Shown here: in pieces, positions 25,594 to 33,893 of the stretch
Layout: each line of letters begins with the position of its first letter
Position numbering within the stretch: the stretch's first letter is position 1
Assembly: GCA_900539175.1 (NCBI GenBank)
Contig: UQAW01000020.1
Coordinates: forward strand, 1 to 52,518
Source: an uncultured Lachnospiraceae bacterium
GTDB lineage: Bacteria > Bacillota > Clostridia > Lachnospirales > Lachnospiraceae
Reading direction: 5' to 3'
DNA: 52,518 nucleotides
Position numbers and translations under genes: made by a program
The notes under the pieces: model-generated
The model's input: the letters and a program-made list of their open reading frames with translations, nothing else
What the model was told of the DNA's origin: nothing
Databases searched by the model: none

Positions 25594-26623
25594 GCAGAGA
25601 AAGAATGGAAGAAAGAGAAAAAGCGATCATTATCTGAACCTAATGCTTGCCGTAACACTTGTATTGGTTGCAGTGCTTGGCAGCGTTCTACTGTATGTGA
25701 AGTTTAAAGAGAGCCGTAAACTAGATCTGTCGTTACAGTATAGTGTGAAAAATAATCTGGAAAGTGATGTAATCGATTCCGATCTGCTGCAGACTGCTTC
25801 AGGTTTTGCGGCTGATTTGTGTGTTTCTGCCGGTACACAAGAGCTGGAAGGAGTGTCGTTAACTGCAGCGTCAGAAAAAGCACTGCTGTTTAATCTGGAT
25901 ACGAATACATCTTTGTATGCTCAGGGAATTTATGATAAGGCATATCCCGCAAGTATTACAAAGATCATGACAGCTCTAATGGCTCTGAAGTATGGTGATA
26001 TGAGTGATGAAGTTACAATCACTGCTGAAGATGTGAATCTGGAGGAAGGTTCCCAGGTCAGCGGCATGATTCCAGGGGATACTGTAACTATGGATTCTCT
26101 GTTTCACGCACTGATGGTTCACTCTGACAATGATGCTGCGATGGCAATTGCAGAACATATTGGAGGGACAGTGGATAATTTTGTTGCTATGATGAATGAA
26201 GAGGCCAGAAATCTGGGGATGACAGGCACACATTTTATGAACCCCCACGGTCTTCATGATGAGAATCATTATACGACTGCCTATGATATTTACCTGATGC
26301 TGAACACTGCCTATAAGTATCAAGAATTTTATGATGTGATGCAGATGAAGGCTTATAACCTTACGGTAAACAGAGCAGACGGAACGCAGACAACCCTTCG
26401 TCTGGACTCTACAGATAAATATCTGACTGGAGAAAAGGAAGCTCCTGCAAATGTCACTGTAATCGGAGGAAAAACAGGAACCACAAGCAGTGCCGGAGCA
26501 TGTCTCGCTATTATCTCGCAAAATGCATATGGGCAGCCTTTTATATCTGTTGTATTAAATGCCCAGAATAAAGGAATTCTGTACAAAGATATGAACTTGC
26601 TTTTAGAACAAATAAATAAGTGA
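25577..26623 (+). CDS. D-alanyl-D-alanine carboxypeptidase (S11 family)
   Basis: A low-molecular-weight penicillin-binding protein that trims the terminal D-Ala of murein stem peptides. The 348-residue product has a lysine-rich start, one membrane helix (about 20-42) and the three catalytic motifs S126-I-T-K (PASITKIMTA), SDN in HSDNDAAMAIAEHIGG, and KTGTTSSAG. The C-terminal PBP5-type beta domain and amphipathic anchor are missing, so attachment is N-terminal. GTG 25577 overlaps the end of mgsA. It closes the elongation cluster functionally. Confidence 0.92.
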   Translation: MKSTDKQRKNGRKRKSDHYLNLMLAVTLVLVAVLGSVLLYVKFKESRKLDLSLQYSVKNNLESDVIDSDLLQTASGFAADLCVSAGTQELEGVSLTAASEKALLFNLDTNTSLYAQGIYDKAYPASITKIMTALMALKYGDMSDEVTITAEDVNLEEGSQVSGMIPGDTVTMDSLFHALMVHSDNDAAMAIAEHIGGTVDNFVAMMNEEARNLGMTGTHFMNPHGLHDENHYTTAYDIYLMLNTAYKYQEFYDVMQMKAYNLTVNRADGTQTTLRLDSTDKYLTGEKEAPANVTVIGGKTGTTSSAGACLAIISQNAYGQPFISVVLNAQNKGILYKDMNLLLEQINK

Positions 26624-26639
26624 TTTTTGAGATTATGGG

Positions 26640-26668
26640 TTGTAATTTTTGTCTATATACACTATAAT
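26640..26668 (+). promoter_or_regulatory. SigmaA promoter for the small P-loop gene
   Basis: TTGTAA (26640-26645), a 17-base spacer and TATAAT (26663-26668). The transcript start would be near 26675, leaving a leader of about 55 bases before ATG 26731. Confidence 0.75.
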
Positions 26669-26730
26669 TATAACATGAACTAAGAAGTTTTTAGTAAAAA
26701 TACATATTCTAGTCTAAGGAGGAAACTGCT

Positions 26731-27156
26731 ATGGTTCAATTAATTATGGGTAAAAAGGGAAAAGGAAAGACAAAGCACCTTTTAGATAAGGTTAACAGTG
26801 AAATTAAAACTGTGAACGGCAGCATCGTCTATCTTGATAAGAGTTCCAAGCATATGTATGAATTAAATAATAAAGTACGTCTGATTGACTGTACAAATTT
26901 CCCGCTGAAAAATAGTGACGAGTTTGTAGGATTTATCTGCGGAATTGTTTCACAAGATCATGATTTGGAACAGATGTATCTCGACAGTTTCCTGCGTATA
27001 GCAAAATTGGAAGAGGACGGCGCGGATATTGAAGGATGTATTGAGCAGCTGGAAACGATCGGCAGGATGTTTGATATCACTTTTGTCCTCAGCATATCCA
27101 AAGACAAAGAAGAACTACCAGAATCCTTACACGATAAAGTTATTATTGCCTTATAA
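26731..27156 (+). CDS. Small P-loop protein of unknown function
   Basis: A 141-residue soluble protein starting MVQLIMGKKGKGKTKHLLDK, a Walker A-like GxxGxGKT loop directly after the first strand. The predicted order then alternates strand and helix (GSIVYLDKSS, VRLIDCTNFPL, FDITFVLSIS near the C-terminus), as in a minimal nucleotide-binding fold. I see no clear Walker B acid with partners of any known ATPase family. It has its own promoter, a strong AAGGAGG site at about 26716-26722, and a bidirectional terminator downstream, so it is a single-gene unit. The function is not known to me. Confidence 0.75.
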   Translation: MVQLIMGKKGKGKTKHLLDKVNSEIKTVNGSIVYLDKSSKHMYELNNKVRLIDCTNFPLKNSDEFVGFICGIVSQDHDLEQMYLDSFLRIAKLEEDGADIEGCIEQLETIGRMFDITFVLSISKDKEELPESLHDKVIIAL

Positions 27157-27179
27157 TAGATATAAAATCCAAAAAGAAT

Positions 27180-27211
27180 CCCCTGGAAAGTACGGAAATA
27201 CTTTTCAGGGG
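27180..27211. terminator. Bidirectional terminator between convergent genes
   Basis: CCCCTGGAAAGTA (27180-27192) pairs with TACTTTTCAGGGG (27199-27211) around the loop CGGAAA, with a single G-T wobble. A-rich sequence lies on the left and T-rich on the right, so it can stop transcription of both the P-loop gene and the minus-strand DUF378 gene. Confidence 0.85.
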
Positions 27212-27219
27212 GTTTAAGT

Positions 27220-27432
27220 TTAGATATTTTTTCCGTCGGTAACTCTGCCATATACACTGATCAGATACAATCCGCAAATACCCACAATCGTATAGACAAT
27301 TCGCGAAATCCAACTCAGATTACCAAACAAAAAAGCTACCAGATCAAATTTTAAAATACCAATCAACGCCCAATTGACTGCCCCGATAATTACAAGCGTT
27401 AAAGCCGTATAATCAAGTGCTCTGGAATTCAT
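27220..27432 (-). CDS. DUF378 membrane protein
   Basis: A 70-residue protein with two hydrophobic segments (about 8-30 and 43-62). The sequence TLVIIGAVNWALIGILKFDLV followed by FLFGNLSWISRIVYTIVGICGLY (read as overlapping parts) is the DUF378 family pattern. Members are small inner-membrane proteins of unknown role, common in Firmicutes. The ribosome site AGGAGG lies on the minus strand just upstream of the ATG at 27432. It is the only minus-strand gene in the first two thirds of the window apart from the transposase relic. Confidence 0.85.
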   Translation of the reverse strand: MNSRALDYTALTLVIIGAVNWALIGILKFDLVAFLFGNLSWISRIVYTIVGICGLYLISVYGRVTDGKNI

Positions 27433-27677
27433 GATAATACCTCCTGTTTTTCAATGAATCTAGCTATGTTTATTGAAACACAACTATCTTATCTCTAATT
27501 TTCCCATAATTTCTAATAATATACATGATACCAGGGTCAAAAGGTTATGCGTTTCATGCTTACATGAAATTAAATTTTCAAAAAACATAACATGTATCAG
27601 AGTGTGTCCGAAAACCAAAGTCTGCCCCTTTCTGCATCCGTTCTATTCTTCCTTTCATAATTTTTTCAAATTCCCCA
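27433..27677. other. Intergenic region between divergent genes
   Basis: It separates the minus-strand DUF378 gene from the plus-strand HlyD-like operon. It holds the DUF378 ribosome site and leader, and a copy of the 45-bp repeat at 27525-27569. No further gene is supported; short plus-strand frames here lack ribosome sites. Confidence 0.5.
27525..27569 (+). repeat. 45-bp dispersed repeat, copy 1
   Basis: The element starts ATGATACCAGGGTCAAAAGG, continues with TTATGCG and ends in the small hairpin TTTCATG-CTTA-CATGAAA. A second copy at 52464-52508 differs by one base of 45. It lies in a non-coding stretch between divergent transcription units. Confidence 0.85.
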
Positions 27678-27706
27678 TTGAGTAATGAGCCGTAAAATGT
27701 TAGAAT
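27678..27706 (+). promoter_or_regulatory. SigmaA promoter for the HlyD-yggS-sepF operon
   Basis: TTGAGT (27678-27683), a 17-base spacer and TAGAAT (27701-27706) with TG-T in front of the -10. Transcription would start near 27713, inside the beginning of the 41-bp palindromic repeat, which would therefore form the very 5' end of the message. Confidence 0.7.
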
Positions 27707-27709
27707 AGT

Positions 27710-27750
27710 AAACGGATATGTCTGCCGACGCAGACATCACCATATATGAA
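27710..27750 (+). repeat. 41-bp imperfect palindromic repeat, copy 1
   Basis: The copy begins AAACGGATATGTCTGC and contains the stem ATGTCTGC-CGAC-GCAGACAT, then CACCATATATGAA. It matches the reverse complement of 43334-43374 at 35 of 41 positions. It lies directly after a promoter. Confidence 0.8.
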
Positions 27751-27789
27751 TGGGATACAATGTTGATAACAAGTCTGACTGAGGGAGTT

Positions 27790-29163
27790 ATGGATTTGAA
27801 CAAGAAGGAAAAAACGCAGAAGGATGGTGAGGGGCGTCTGCAGCTGCGAAAATATTTTAATTGGAATATTGGGACAGTGATATTTATGGCACTGTTTCTT
27901 TATATGTTTGTCAGTCTGATTCTTTATCTGACAGCAAATCATATTTCATCTTATCAGGTGACTTCAGGTCCTCTGTCCAAGAATGAAAACTGTACAGTTC
28001 TTGTTATGCGTGACGAGACTGTGGTGAAAGCCACTGCAAGTGGTTACGTCAATTTCTTTACCAGAGATTATTCGAAGGTACGTAAGAACGGCATTGTGTA
28101 TGGAATCGGAAATTCAGAACAGAAACTTCCAACGAAAGTATTGGATGAAAGTGACTTGAACAGTCTGCGCAGTGATTTTTCGAAATTTTCCCGGTATTAT
28201 ACACAAAATAACTTTTCATCCGTATATGATTTTAAATATGCGATGGAAGAAGATCTGCTCAGTTATTCGGGAGCTTCTTCAGGGAATCCAGATGCAGGTA
28301 ATATGCTGCTTGAAACCAGTGATAAAGATGGAATTGTCGTATATTCCACGGATGGAATTGAAAATTTATCCGAAGAAGAGTTGTCGTTGGAAACTTTTGA
28401 GAAAAAAAATTATGTCCGGAGAAGTCTGAAATCTGGGGATCAGGTGGCGGCAGGTGATGCGGTTTATAAGTTGGTTACCAGTGAAGAATGGTCTGTCATT
28501 TTTCCTGTAACAGACAGGCAGGTTGTCCGGTTGGCCTCCAGAGATAAAATCAAAGTCAAGTTCTTAAAAGATGGGGAATGTGAGACGGGAAAGTTGACAA
28601 TTCTCACAATCGGGGAACAGCGATATATTAAGATTACATTTTCTTCGGGAATGATCCGGTATGCAAATGAACGTTATCTTGATGTGGAACTTGTGACAAA
28701 TACGGAGAGCGGTCTGAAGATTCCGGTGTCTTCCATCGTAAAGAAAGAGTTTTATACCATACCTGCCTCTTTAAGAGTTGTAAATGATAACAATACTGCT
28801 GGATTCCGCCGTGAGCGAAAAGATAAGGATGGAAAAATTACCACAGAATTTATTGACGCCACAGTATATGCAAGGCTGGGGGAAGAAGGAAATGAACTTT
28901 GTTATCTGGATAAAGATACATTCAGCGATGGAGACATTCTGGTAAATCCGGAGACAAATGTGCGATATACGGTTGGAGAAAAAGCATCTCTGGAAGGTGT
29001 ATACTGTATCAATAAAGGGTATGCAGTATTCAGGACAATCTCGATTATCGACCAGAACGAAGAGTATTGTATTGTAGAAGCGGGTACCAGATATGGAATC
29101 TCGCAATTTGATTATATTGTATTAGATGGAAGTACCGTCAATGAAAAAGAGATTCTTTATTAG
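27790..29163 (+). CDS. HlyD-like membrane-anchored adaptor protein
   Basis: A 457-residue protein with a charged cytoplasmic start (MDLNKKEKTQ), one membrane helix (about residues 29-50: IGTVIFMALFLYMFVSLILY) and a long extracytoplasmic part. This part contains ATASGYVNFF (the lipoyl/barrel-sandwich start seen in HlyD-type adaptors), a helical stretch and several beta-rich segments, including LKIPVSSIVKKEFYTIP. No transporter or ATPase gene is adjacent. Instead it leads an operon of division and envelope genes. ATG 27790 has GAGGGAG very close (two bases); TTG 27796 or ATG 27760 are alternatives. The frame extends to 27718 through the palindromic repeat, which I do not count as coding. Confidence 0.7.
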   Translation: MDLNKKEKTQKDGEGRLQLRKYFNWNIGTVIFMALFLYMFVSLILYLTANHISSYQVTSGPLSKNENCTVLVMRDETVVKATASGYVNFFTRDYSKVRKNGIVYGIGNSEQKLPTKVLDESDLNSLRSDFSKFSRYYTQNNFSSVYDFKYAMEEDLLSYSGASSGNPDAGNMLLETSDKDGIVVYSTDGIENLSEEELSLETFEKKNYVRRSLKSGDQVAAGDAVYKLVTSEEWSVIFPVTDRQVVRLASRDKIKVKFLKDGECETGKLTILTIGEQRYIKITFSSGMIRYANERYLDVELVTNTESGLKIPVSSIVKKEFYTIPASLRVVNDNNTAGFRRERKDKDGKITTEFIDATVYARLGEEGNELCYLDKDTFSDGDILVNPETNVRYTVGEKASLEGVYCINKGYAVFRTISIIDQNEEYCIVEAGTRYGISQFDYIVLDGSTVNEKEILY

Positions 29164-29181
29164 AAGCAGGAGGGATGATTG

Positions 29182-29880
29182 ATGTTGAAGGAGAATCTTG
29201 AAGAAGTAGAGCGCAGGATACAGGCTGCGTGCTGTCGGGCCGGTCGTGACCGCAGCGAAGTTACGCTGATTGCAGTCAGCAAAACAAAGCCGGTGGAGAT
29301 GTTACAGGAGATTTATGATTGCGGAGTGCGGGATTTTGGTGAGAACAAGGTTCAGGAACTGGTGGACAAGTATGAGGTTCTGCCATCCGACATCCGATGG
29401 CATTTGATCGGACACCTGCAGAGAAATAAGGTTAAGTATGTAGTTGATAAAGCCTGTCTGATTCATTCGGTGGATTCGGTACGTCTTGCGAAAGCAATCA
29501 GTGATGAGGCAGTGAAAAAGCAATGTCAGGTAAAGATACTGGTTGAAGTTAATGTGGCGGGTGAAGAAAGTAAGTTTGGTGTTTCCGTGGAGGATACACT
29601 GCTGTTGATTGAAGAGATTGCCGGATATCCGAATATCAGGATTGAAGGTTTGATGACAATTGCGCCTTTTGTGGAGAATCCGGAGGATAACCGCCAGATT
29701 TTTCGCAAATTGAAGCAATTAAGTGTTGACATAGATGCCAAAAACATTAATAATGTTAATGTGCATATTTTAAGTATGGGTATGACCAATGATTATGAGG
29801 TCGCAATTGAAGAAGGTGCTACCGTAGTACGTGTAGGTACAGGAATATTTGGTGCGCGTAATTATGGTATTACCCAATAA
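29182..29880 (+). CDS. PLP homeostasis protein YggS/YlmE family
   Basis: A 232-residue alanine-racemase-fold protein that carries PLP without known catalytic turnover and maintains vitamin B6 and amino acid balance. Landmarks are the PLP lysine K34 in LIAVSKTKP, GVRDFGENKVQEL, WHLIGHLQRNK, VNVAGEESKFG, GLMTIAPF, LSMGMTNDYEVAIEEGATVVR (start of the phosphate site) and GTGIFG. ATG 29182 follows GGAGGG. It precedes sepF, as ylmE precedes ylmF (sepF) in Bacillus. Confidence 0.94.
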   Translation: MLKENLEEVERRIQAACCRAGRDRSEVTLIAVSKTKPVEMLQEIYDCGVRDFGENKVQELVDKYEVLPSDIRWHLIGHLQRNKVKYVVDKACLIHSVDSVRLAKAISDEAVKKQCQVKILVEVNVAGEESKFGVSVEDTLLLIEEIAGYPNIRIEGLMTIAPFVENPEDNRQIFRKLKQLSVDIDAKNINNVNVHILSMGMTNDYEVAIEEGATVVRVGTGIFGARNYGITQ

Positions 29881-29897
29881 ATAATAGGAGAATAAAA

Positions 29898-30512
29898 ATG
29901 AGTGTATTAGACAAGTTTTTAGATGCAATCCGGTTAAATGACGATTATGATGATGAAGACGAATTCTTTGATGATGATATAGAAGATGAATATGAAGATG
30001 AGAAACCAAAGAGACGTTTTTTTAAGAAACTGAATGATGGTGATCTGGATGAGAATGAGGAAGAATATATAAAGTCGGTAAAGAAGAAAACTGCGTCTGT
30101 TCAGTCGCAGCCAAAGAATGTTCAGCCAGTAAAACAGACTCAGGTAAAGCAGCAGCCCAAGCAGTCTCAACCGAAACAGACGGCAAAAGTTACACCTATG
30201 AGAAAGAAGCAGGGAGGTTCTGGAATGGAAGTATGTGTTATCAAGCCAAATTCAATGGAGGATACCACAGAGATTATTGATACTTTACTGGCAAATTGCA
30301 CGGTAGTATTGAATCTGGAGGGGATTGATGTGGAGGTGGCACAGAGAATTATTGATTTTTCTTCCGGTGCCTGCTATTCCGTTAACGGCAGTCTTCAGAA
30401 AGTTTCCGGTTATATCTTTATTCTGACTCCGTCAAATGTTGAGATATCCGGTGATATTCAGGAGATTTTAAATGGTACGTACGACTTACCGTCTATCCGT
30501 ACAGATTTTTAA
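29898..30512 (+). CDS. sepF: Cell division protein SepF
   Basis: SepF anchors FtsZ to the membrane and bundles it at the septum. The 204-residue protein starts with the short membrane-binding helix MSVLDKFLDAIRL. A very acidic stretch (about 14-35, mostly D and E) and a Q/K/P-rich linker follow. The conserved SepF domain runs from about residue 110: MEVCVIKPNSMEDTTEIID, NLEGIDVEVAQRIIDFSSG, and SGYIFILTPSNVEIS. The linker makes it longer than the 150-residue Bacillus protein. A ribosome site ATAGGAG lies upstream. Confidence 0.94.
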   Translation: MSVLDKFLDAIRLNDDYDDEDEFFDDDIEDEYEDEKPKRRFFKKLNDGDLDENEEEYIKSVKKKTASVQSQPKNVQPVKQTQVKQQPKQSQPKQTAKVTPMRKKQGGSGMEVCVIKPNSMEDTTEIIDTLLANCTVVLNLEGIDVEVAQRIIDFSSGACYSVNGSLQKVSGYIFILTPSNVEISGDIQEILNGTYDLPSIRTDF

Positions 30513-30517
30513 GCGCT

Positions 30518-31270
30518 ATGGAAAAAGAACAGTTACTCAGGAGCCGGCTGGAAGAACTGGCAGATCTGGCGTATCAGCGGGATATTGTAACATTCAGTGA
30601 TTTTCTGGATTTGCAGGAACAGCATATTGTACATAGCATAAACTGGAGAGCCCATGGAGTAACCTGCAGGCTCTCCGGCGGCTATGATTTAGCAGAGCGT
30701 CAGATGGCAGCATTTCTTCCTGATGCTCTTATTTTTGAATGGACATATCCTTTTGCCTGTGTTGAGATTTGTCCGCAGTCTCTGAAATTTTCAGAGTCAT
30801 TGACACATCGGGATTTTTTAGGTTCTATTTTAAATCTGGGAATTGACAGAAGCCGTGTGGGTGATCTGATTGTGACAGACAATAAGGCGTACCTGTTCAG
30901 CGAAGAGAAAATAGCAAGGTTTCTGTGTGAGGAACTTTGCAGGGTACGGCATACTTCGGTTCAGACGAAGATTTGTTCCGATCTCTCAGAGTTTCCAAAG
31001 CCGGATCGAAGAGAGATTACAGGGAGCGTGGCGTCAATCCGGCTGGACAGTGTAATTGCGTTGGCGTTTGGAGAATCCCGCAGTTCAATGGTTTCATTGA
31101 TTGAGGGAGGAAAGGTTTTTGTCAATGGAAAACTGGTGGTTTCCAACGGATATGCATTGCGGGAAGGAGATATTATCTCTGTGCGCGGAAAGGGAAAGTT
31201 TCAGTACGGGCGTGTCGTACACCAAACGAAAAAGGGAAGAAATATGGTAGTCGTCTACCGGTATCAATAG
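30518..31270 (+). CDS. ylmH: YlmH-type S4 RNA-binding protein
   Basis: A 250-residue protein with an N-terminal YlmH domain (FSDFLDLQEQ, and later HRDFLGSILNLGIDRSRVGDL) and a C-terminal S4 RNA-binding domain (about 180-245: RLDSVIALAFGESRSSMVSL and GKVFVNGKLVVSNGYAL). YlmH homologues bind ribosomes and have been linked to rescue of stalled large subunits as well as to division gene clusters. No Shine-Dalgarno sequence is evident before ATG 30518. It starts five bases after the sepF stop, so reinitiation by sepF ribosomes is likely. ylmG and divIVA, usual neighbours, are not here. Confidence 0.9.
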   Translation: MEKEQLLRSRLEELADLAYQRDIVTFSDFLDLQEQHIVHSINWRAHGVTCRLSGGYDLAERQMAAFLPDALIFEWTYPFACVEICPQSLKFSESLTHRDFLGSILNLGIDRSRVGDLIVTDNKAYLFSEEKIARFLCEELCRVRHTSVQTKICSDLSEFPKPDRREITGSVASIRLDSVIALAFGESRSSMVSLIEGGKVFVNGKLVVSNGYALREGDIISVRGKGKFQYGRVVHQTKKGRNMVVVYRYQ

Positions 31271-31282
31271 GAGGGGCATAAG

Positions 31283-32395
31283 ATGAAGTCATTGATGGTA
31301 AAGGGAAGTGATTTGGAACTTTCTTTCTCATATGAGATTGTATGGGAGAATGGTTTTTTTGCTTTAGCAGAACAGATAAAAAAGTTACAGCTTCCGGCGG
31401 GAAAAGTCTGTATCGTGACAGACAGTACAGTGGCCGAATTATATCTGACAGAAGTAAAAGAGATGATTGAAAAGCTGAATGTTCAGGTGACCAGTTTTGT
31501 ATTTCCAGCCGGTGAAGCATCAAAAACATTGCATACAGTACAAAAGCTTTATACACATCTGATCGAAGAGCATTTTGACAGGAAGGATGTATTGGTTGCA
31601 CTTGGAGGCGGCGTTGTCGGGGATCTTACGGGCTATGCGGCAGCAACTTATTTGAGAGGAATTGACTTTATTCAGGTTCCGACCACATTACTGGCCCAGG
31701 TGGACAGCAGTATCGGCGGAAAAACAGGAGTTGATTTTGACTGCTATAAAAACATGGTGGGAGCTTTCCATCATCCTAAACTTGTCTATATGAATCTGCA
31801 TACCCTGGAGACTCTGACGGATGAGCAGTTTGCCTGCGGCATGGGAGAGGTTTTAAAAAGCGGATTGATCCGCGATGCGAAGTTCTATGAATGGACCATC
31901 AATCACATGGCTGAGATACAAGAGCGGATTTATCCGGTTCTGGTTAAGATGATTCAAAAGTGCTGCGATATTAAGCGGCAGGTTGTAGAAGAAGATCCAA
32001 ATGAAAAAGGAATCCGTGCAATTCTGAATCTGGGACACACCGTTGGGCATGCTGTTGAAAAACTGAAAAATTTTGAACTTCTGCATGGTCAGTGTGTTGC
32101 CCTTGGAACCGTTGCCGCTGCTTATCTTTCTTTTAAGAGAGGGTATCTGACAAACGAAGAGTTTTATGAGATCCGGGATATGAATGTGGGATTTGATCTT
32201 CCGATTTTCGTAGATGGTCTGGAGTCTGAGTCCGTACTGGAAGCAACGAAGTCAGATAAGAAGATGGAGCATGGCAAAATTAAATTTGTCCTGCTTCGGT
32301 CCATCGGTCATGCGTTTGTCGATCATACGGTTACGGATGAAGAATTACTGGAAGCAATCGAGTTTATAAATGGAGATAGGATTGATGGAGAATAA
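31283..32395 (+). CDS. aroB: 3-dehydroquinate synthase
   Basis: AroB closes DAHP to 3-dehydroquinate, the second step of the shikimate pathway, using NAD and a divalent metal. The 370-residue protein has the NAD/substrate block ALGGGVVGDLTGYAAATYLRG, PTTLLAQVDSSIGGKTGVDF, CGMGEVLKSGLI (metal-binding Glu), and the metal histidines in LNLGHTVGHAVE and LLHGQCVALG. No other aromatic pathway gene is nearby. It is locked into an envelope operon: 12 bases after ylmH and an 11-base overlap with lspA. Confidence 0.93.
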   Translation: MKSLMVKGSDLELSFSYEIVWENGFFALAEQIKKLQLPAGKVCIVTDSTVAELYLTEVKEMIEKLNVQVTSFVFPAGEASKTLHTVQKLYTHLIEEHFDRKDVLVALGGGVVGDLTGYAAATYLRGIDFIQVPTTLLAQVDSSIGGKTGVDFDCYKNMVGAFHHPKLVYMNLHTLETLTDEQFACGMGEVLKSGLIRDAKFYEWTINHMAEIQERIYPVLVKMIQKCCDIKRQVVEEDPNEKGIRAILNLGHTVGHAVEKLKNFELLHGQCVALGTVAAAYLSFKRGYLTNEEFYEIRDMNVGFDLPIFVDGLESESVLEATKSDKKMEHGKIKFVLLRSIGHAFVDHTVTDEELLEAIEFINGDRIDGE

Positions 32396-32906
32396 GAAAA
32401 AGAACTGGTGTTATATGGGAATTGCCGCATTGGTGATCGCCTTACTTCTGGCTCTGGATCAGTGGACCAAACATCTGGCGGTTGTCTGCCTGAAAGGACA
32501 GCCGAGTTATGTGTTGATTGATGGTGTATTAGAGCTGGATTATCTGGAGAACCGCGGGGCAGCATTTGGCGTGCTTCAAAACCAACAGTGGCTGTTTGCT
32601 GTTCTGACGGTAGCTTTTCTCATCTTTGCCTGGGTCGTGTTTTGGAAAATACCGAAAACGCCGCATTTTCTGCCGATTTTCTGGTTGCTTGTGGTGTTAA
32701 CGGCTGGCGCAATCGGAAATTTTATCGATCGGATCACACAGAAATATGTGGTGGATTTCATATCATTTGTATTGATTCATTTCCCGGTATTTAATGTGGC
32801 TGATATCTATGTTACAGTGGCTGTGATCGCTGCCTTTCTTCTCATTCTTTTCTTCTACAAGGAAGAAGATTTTGACATGCTTTTAAAAAAGGGATCAAAA
32901 AAATGA
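32385..32906 (+). CDS. lspA: Lipoprotein signal peptidase
   Basis: LspA cleaves the signal peptide of prolipoproteins after lipidation, in the membrane. The 173-residue protein has four hydrophobic helices and the family motifs ALDQWTKHLA, ENRGAAFGVLQ, GAIGNFIDRI, and VVDFISF with FNVADIY. The catalytic Asp pair is D124 and D140. ATG 32385 follows GGAGATAGG; the frame extending to 32370 is not used. A likely client in this window is the MalE-type lipoprotein. It overlaps rluD by four bases. Confidence 0.95.
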   Translation: MENKKKNWCYMGIAALVIALLLALDQWTKHLAVVCLKGQPSYVLIDGVLELDYLENRGAAFGVLQNQQWLFAVLTVAFLIFAWVVFWKIPKTPHFLPIFWLLVVLTAGAIGNFIDRITQKYVVDFISFVLIHFPVFNVADIYVTVAVIAAFLLILFFYKEEDFDMLLKKGSKK

Positions 32907-33832
32907 TGGCAGAATGTGATTTTCTGGTTCTTACCGTACAGCCAGAAGATGAGAGTGTACGGATTGACAAATATCTTTCCGCTCAGATGGAAACCCTGTC
33001 CCGAAGTTACCTTCAGAAACTTCTGAAGGAGGGACAGGTTTTTGTAAATGGAGCCGCTGTGAAGCCGAATTATAAGGTGGCACGGAAAGATGAAATCAGG
33101 GTTTCCCTTCCAAAGGAGCAGGAGCCTGAGATCGAAGCTGAGAATATCCCGTTGGATATTCTTTATGAAGATACGGATCTGTTGGTTGTGAATAAGCCCA
33201 AAAATATGGTAGTACATCCGGCTGCCGGGCATTACGAGCATACATTAGTCAATGCATTGATGTATCATTGCAGAAACCAGTTATCCGGGATCAATGGAGT
33301 TCTGCGTCCGGGAATTGTTCACAGAATTGATAAAGACACTACCGGAGCGCTGGTAGTATGCAAGAATGATATGGCACATCAGGGACTGGCAGAGCAGCTT
33401 GCGGTGCATTCTATTACCCGCCGATACCGTGCTGTTGTTCATGGAAATTTGAAGGAGAATACCGGCACTATTGAAGGGACGATCGGCAGACATCCTACAG
33501 ATCGAAAGAAGATGGCGATGAATGTAAAAAACGGAAAACCGGCTGTGACCCATTATCAGGTGTTGGAACGTCTGAATGGATACACTTATGTAGAGTGCCG
33601 GTTAGAGACGGGACGTACGCATCAGATTCGTGTTCACATGGCTGCGATCGGTCATCCTCTTCTGGGCGATGAATTATACGGTCCGAAAAAGTGTCCGGTT
33701 AAAAATCTTCAGGGACAGACCCTACATGCGATGGTATTGGGATTTCAGCATCCGGGGACCAAAACTTATATGGAGTTTACTGCGCCGCTCCCGGAATATT
33801 TTCAAAATCTTCTAAAAAAGCTGAAAAGCTGA
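32903..33832 (+). CDS. RluA/RluD-family pseudouridine synthase
   Basis: A 309-residue enzyme with an N-terminal S4 domain (RIDKYLSAQMETLSRSYLQKLL, quoted in parts; QVFVNGAAVKPNYKVARKDE) and the pseudouridine synthase core. The core has VVNKPKNMVVHPAAGH, the catalytic HRIDKDTTGALVV with D143, and ETGRTHQIRVHMAAIGHPLLGD. RluD modifies helix 69 of 23S rRNA, but RluA-family specificity cannot be read from sequence alone. lspA followed by an RluD-type gene is a widely conserved Firmicutes pair. Confidence 0.93.
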   Translation: MMAECDFLVLTVQPEDESVRIDKYLSAQMETLSRSYLQKLLKEGQVFVNGAAVKPNYKVARKDEIRVSLPKEQEPEIEAENIPLDILYEDTDLLVVNKPKNMVVHPAAGHYEHTLVNALMYHCRNQLSGINGVLRPGIVHRIDKDTTGALVVCKNDMAHQGLAEQLAVHSITRRYRAVVHGNLKENTGTIEGTIGRHPTDRKKMAMNVKNGKPAVTHYQVLERLNGYTYVECRLETGRTHQIRVHMAAIGHPLLGDELYGPKKCPVKNLQGQTLHAMVLGFQHPGTKTYMEFTAPLPEYFQNLLKKLKS

Positions 33833-33851
33833 ATATACTTTTCGAACAATT

Positions 33852-33862
33852 TATGCTATAAT
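33852..33862 (+). promoter_or_regulatory. Extended -10 promoter for the cytidylate kinase-like gene
   Basis: TATG-C-TATAAT (TATAAT at 33857-33862) is a full TRTGN extended -10. The region 17 bases upstream (TATACT) is a poor -35, as expected for this promoter class. The transcript would start near 33869, shortly before AAAGGAGAG. Confidence 0.65.
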
Positions 33863-33893
33863 AAGTATAAGTTAGGAAAGGAGAGACAGGCTT

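Noticed and set aside
27718..27789. N-terminal extension of the HlyD-like protein through the repeat
   Set aside because: The predicted transcript start at about 27713 leaves no ribosome site for ATG 27718, and similarity to copy 2 is a property of the repeat.
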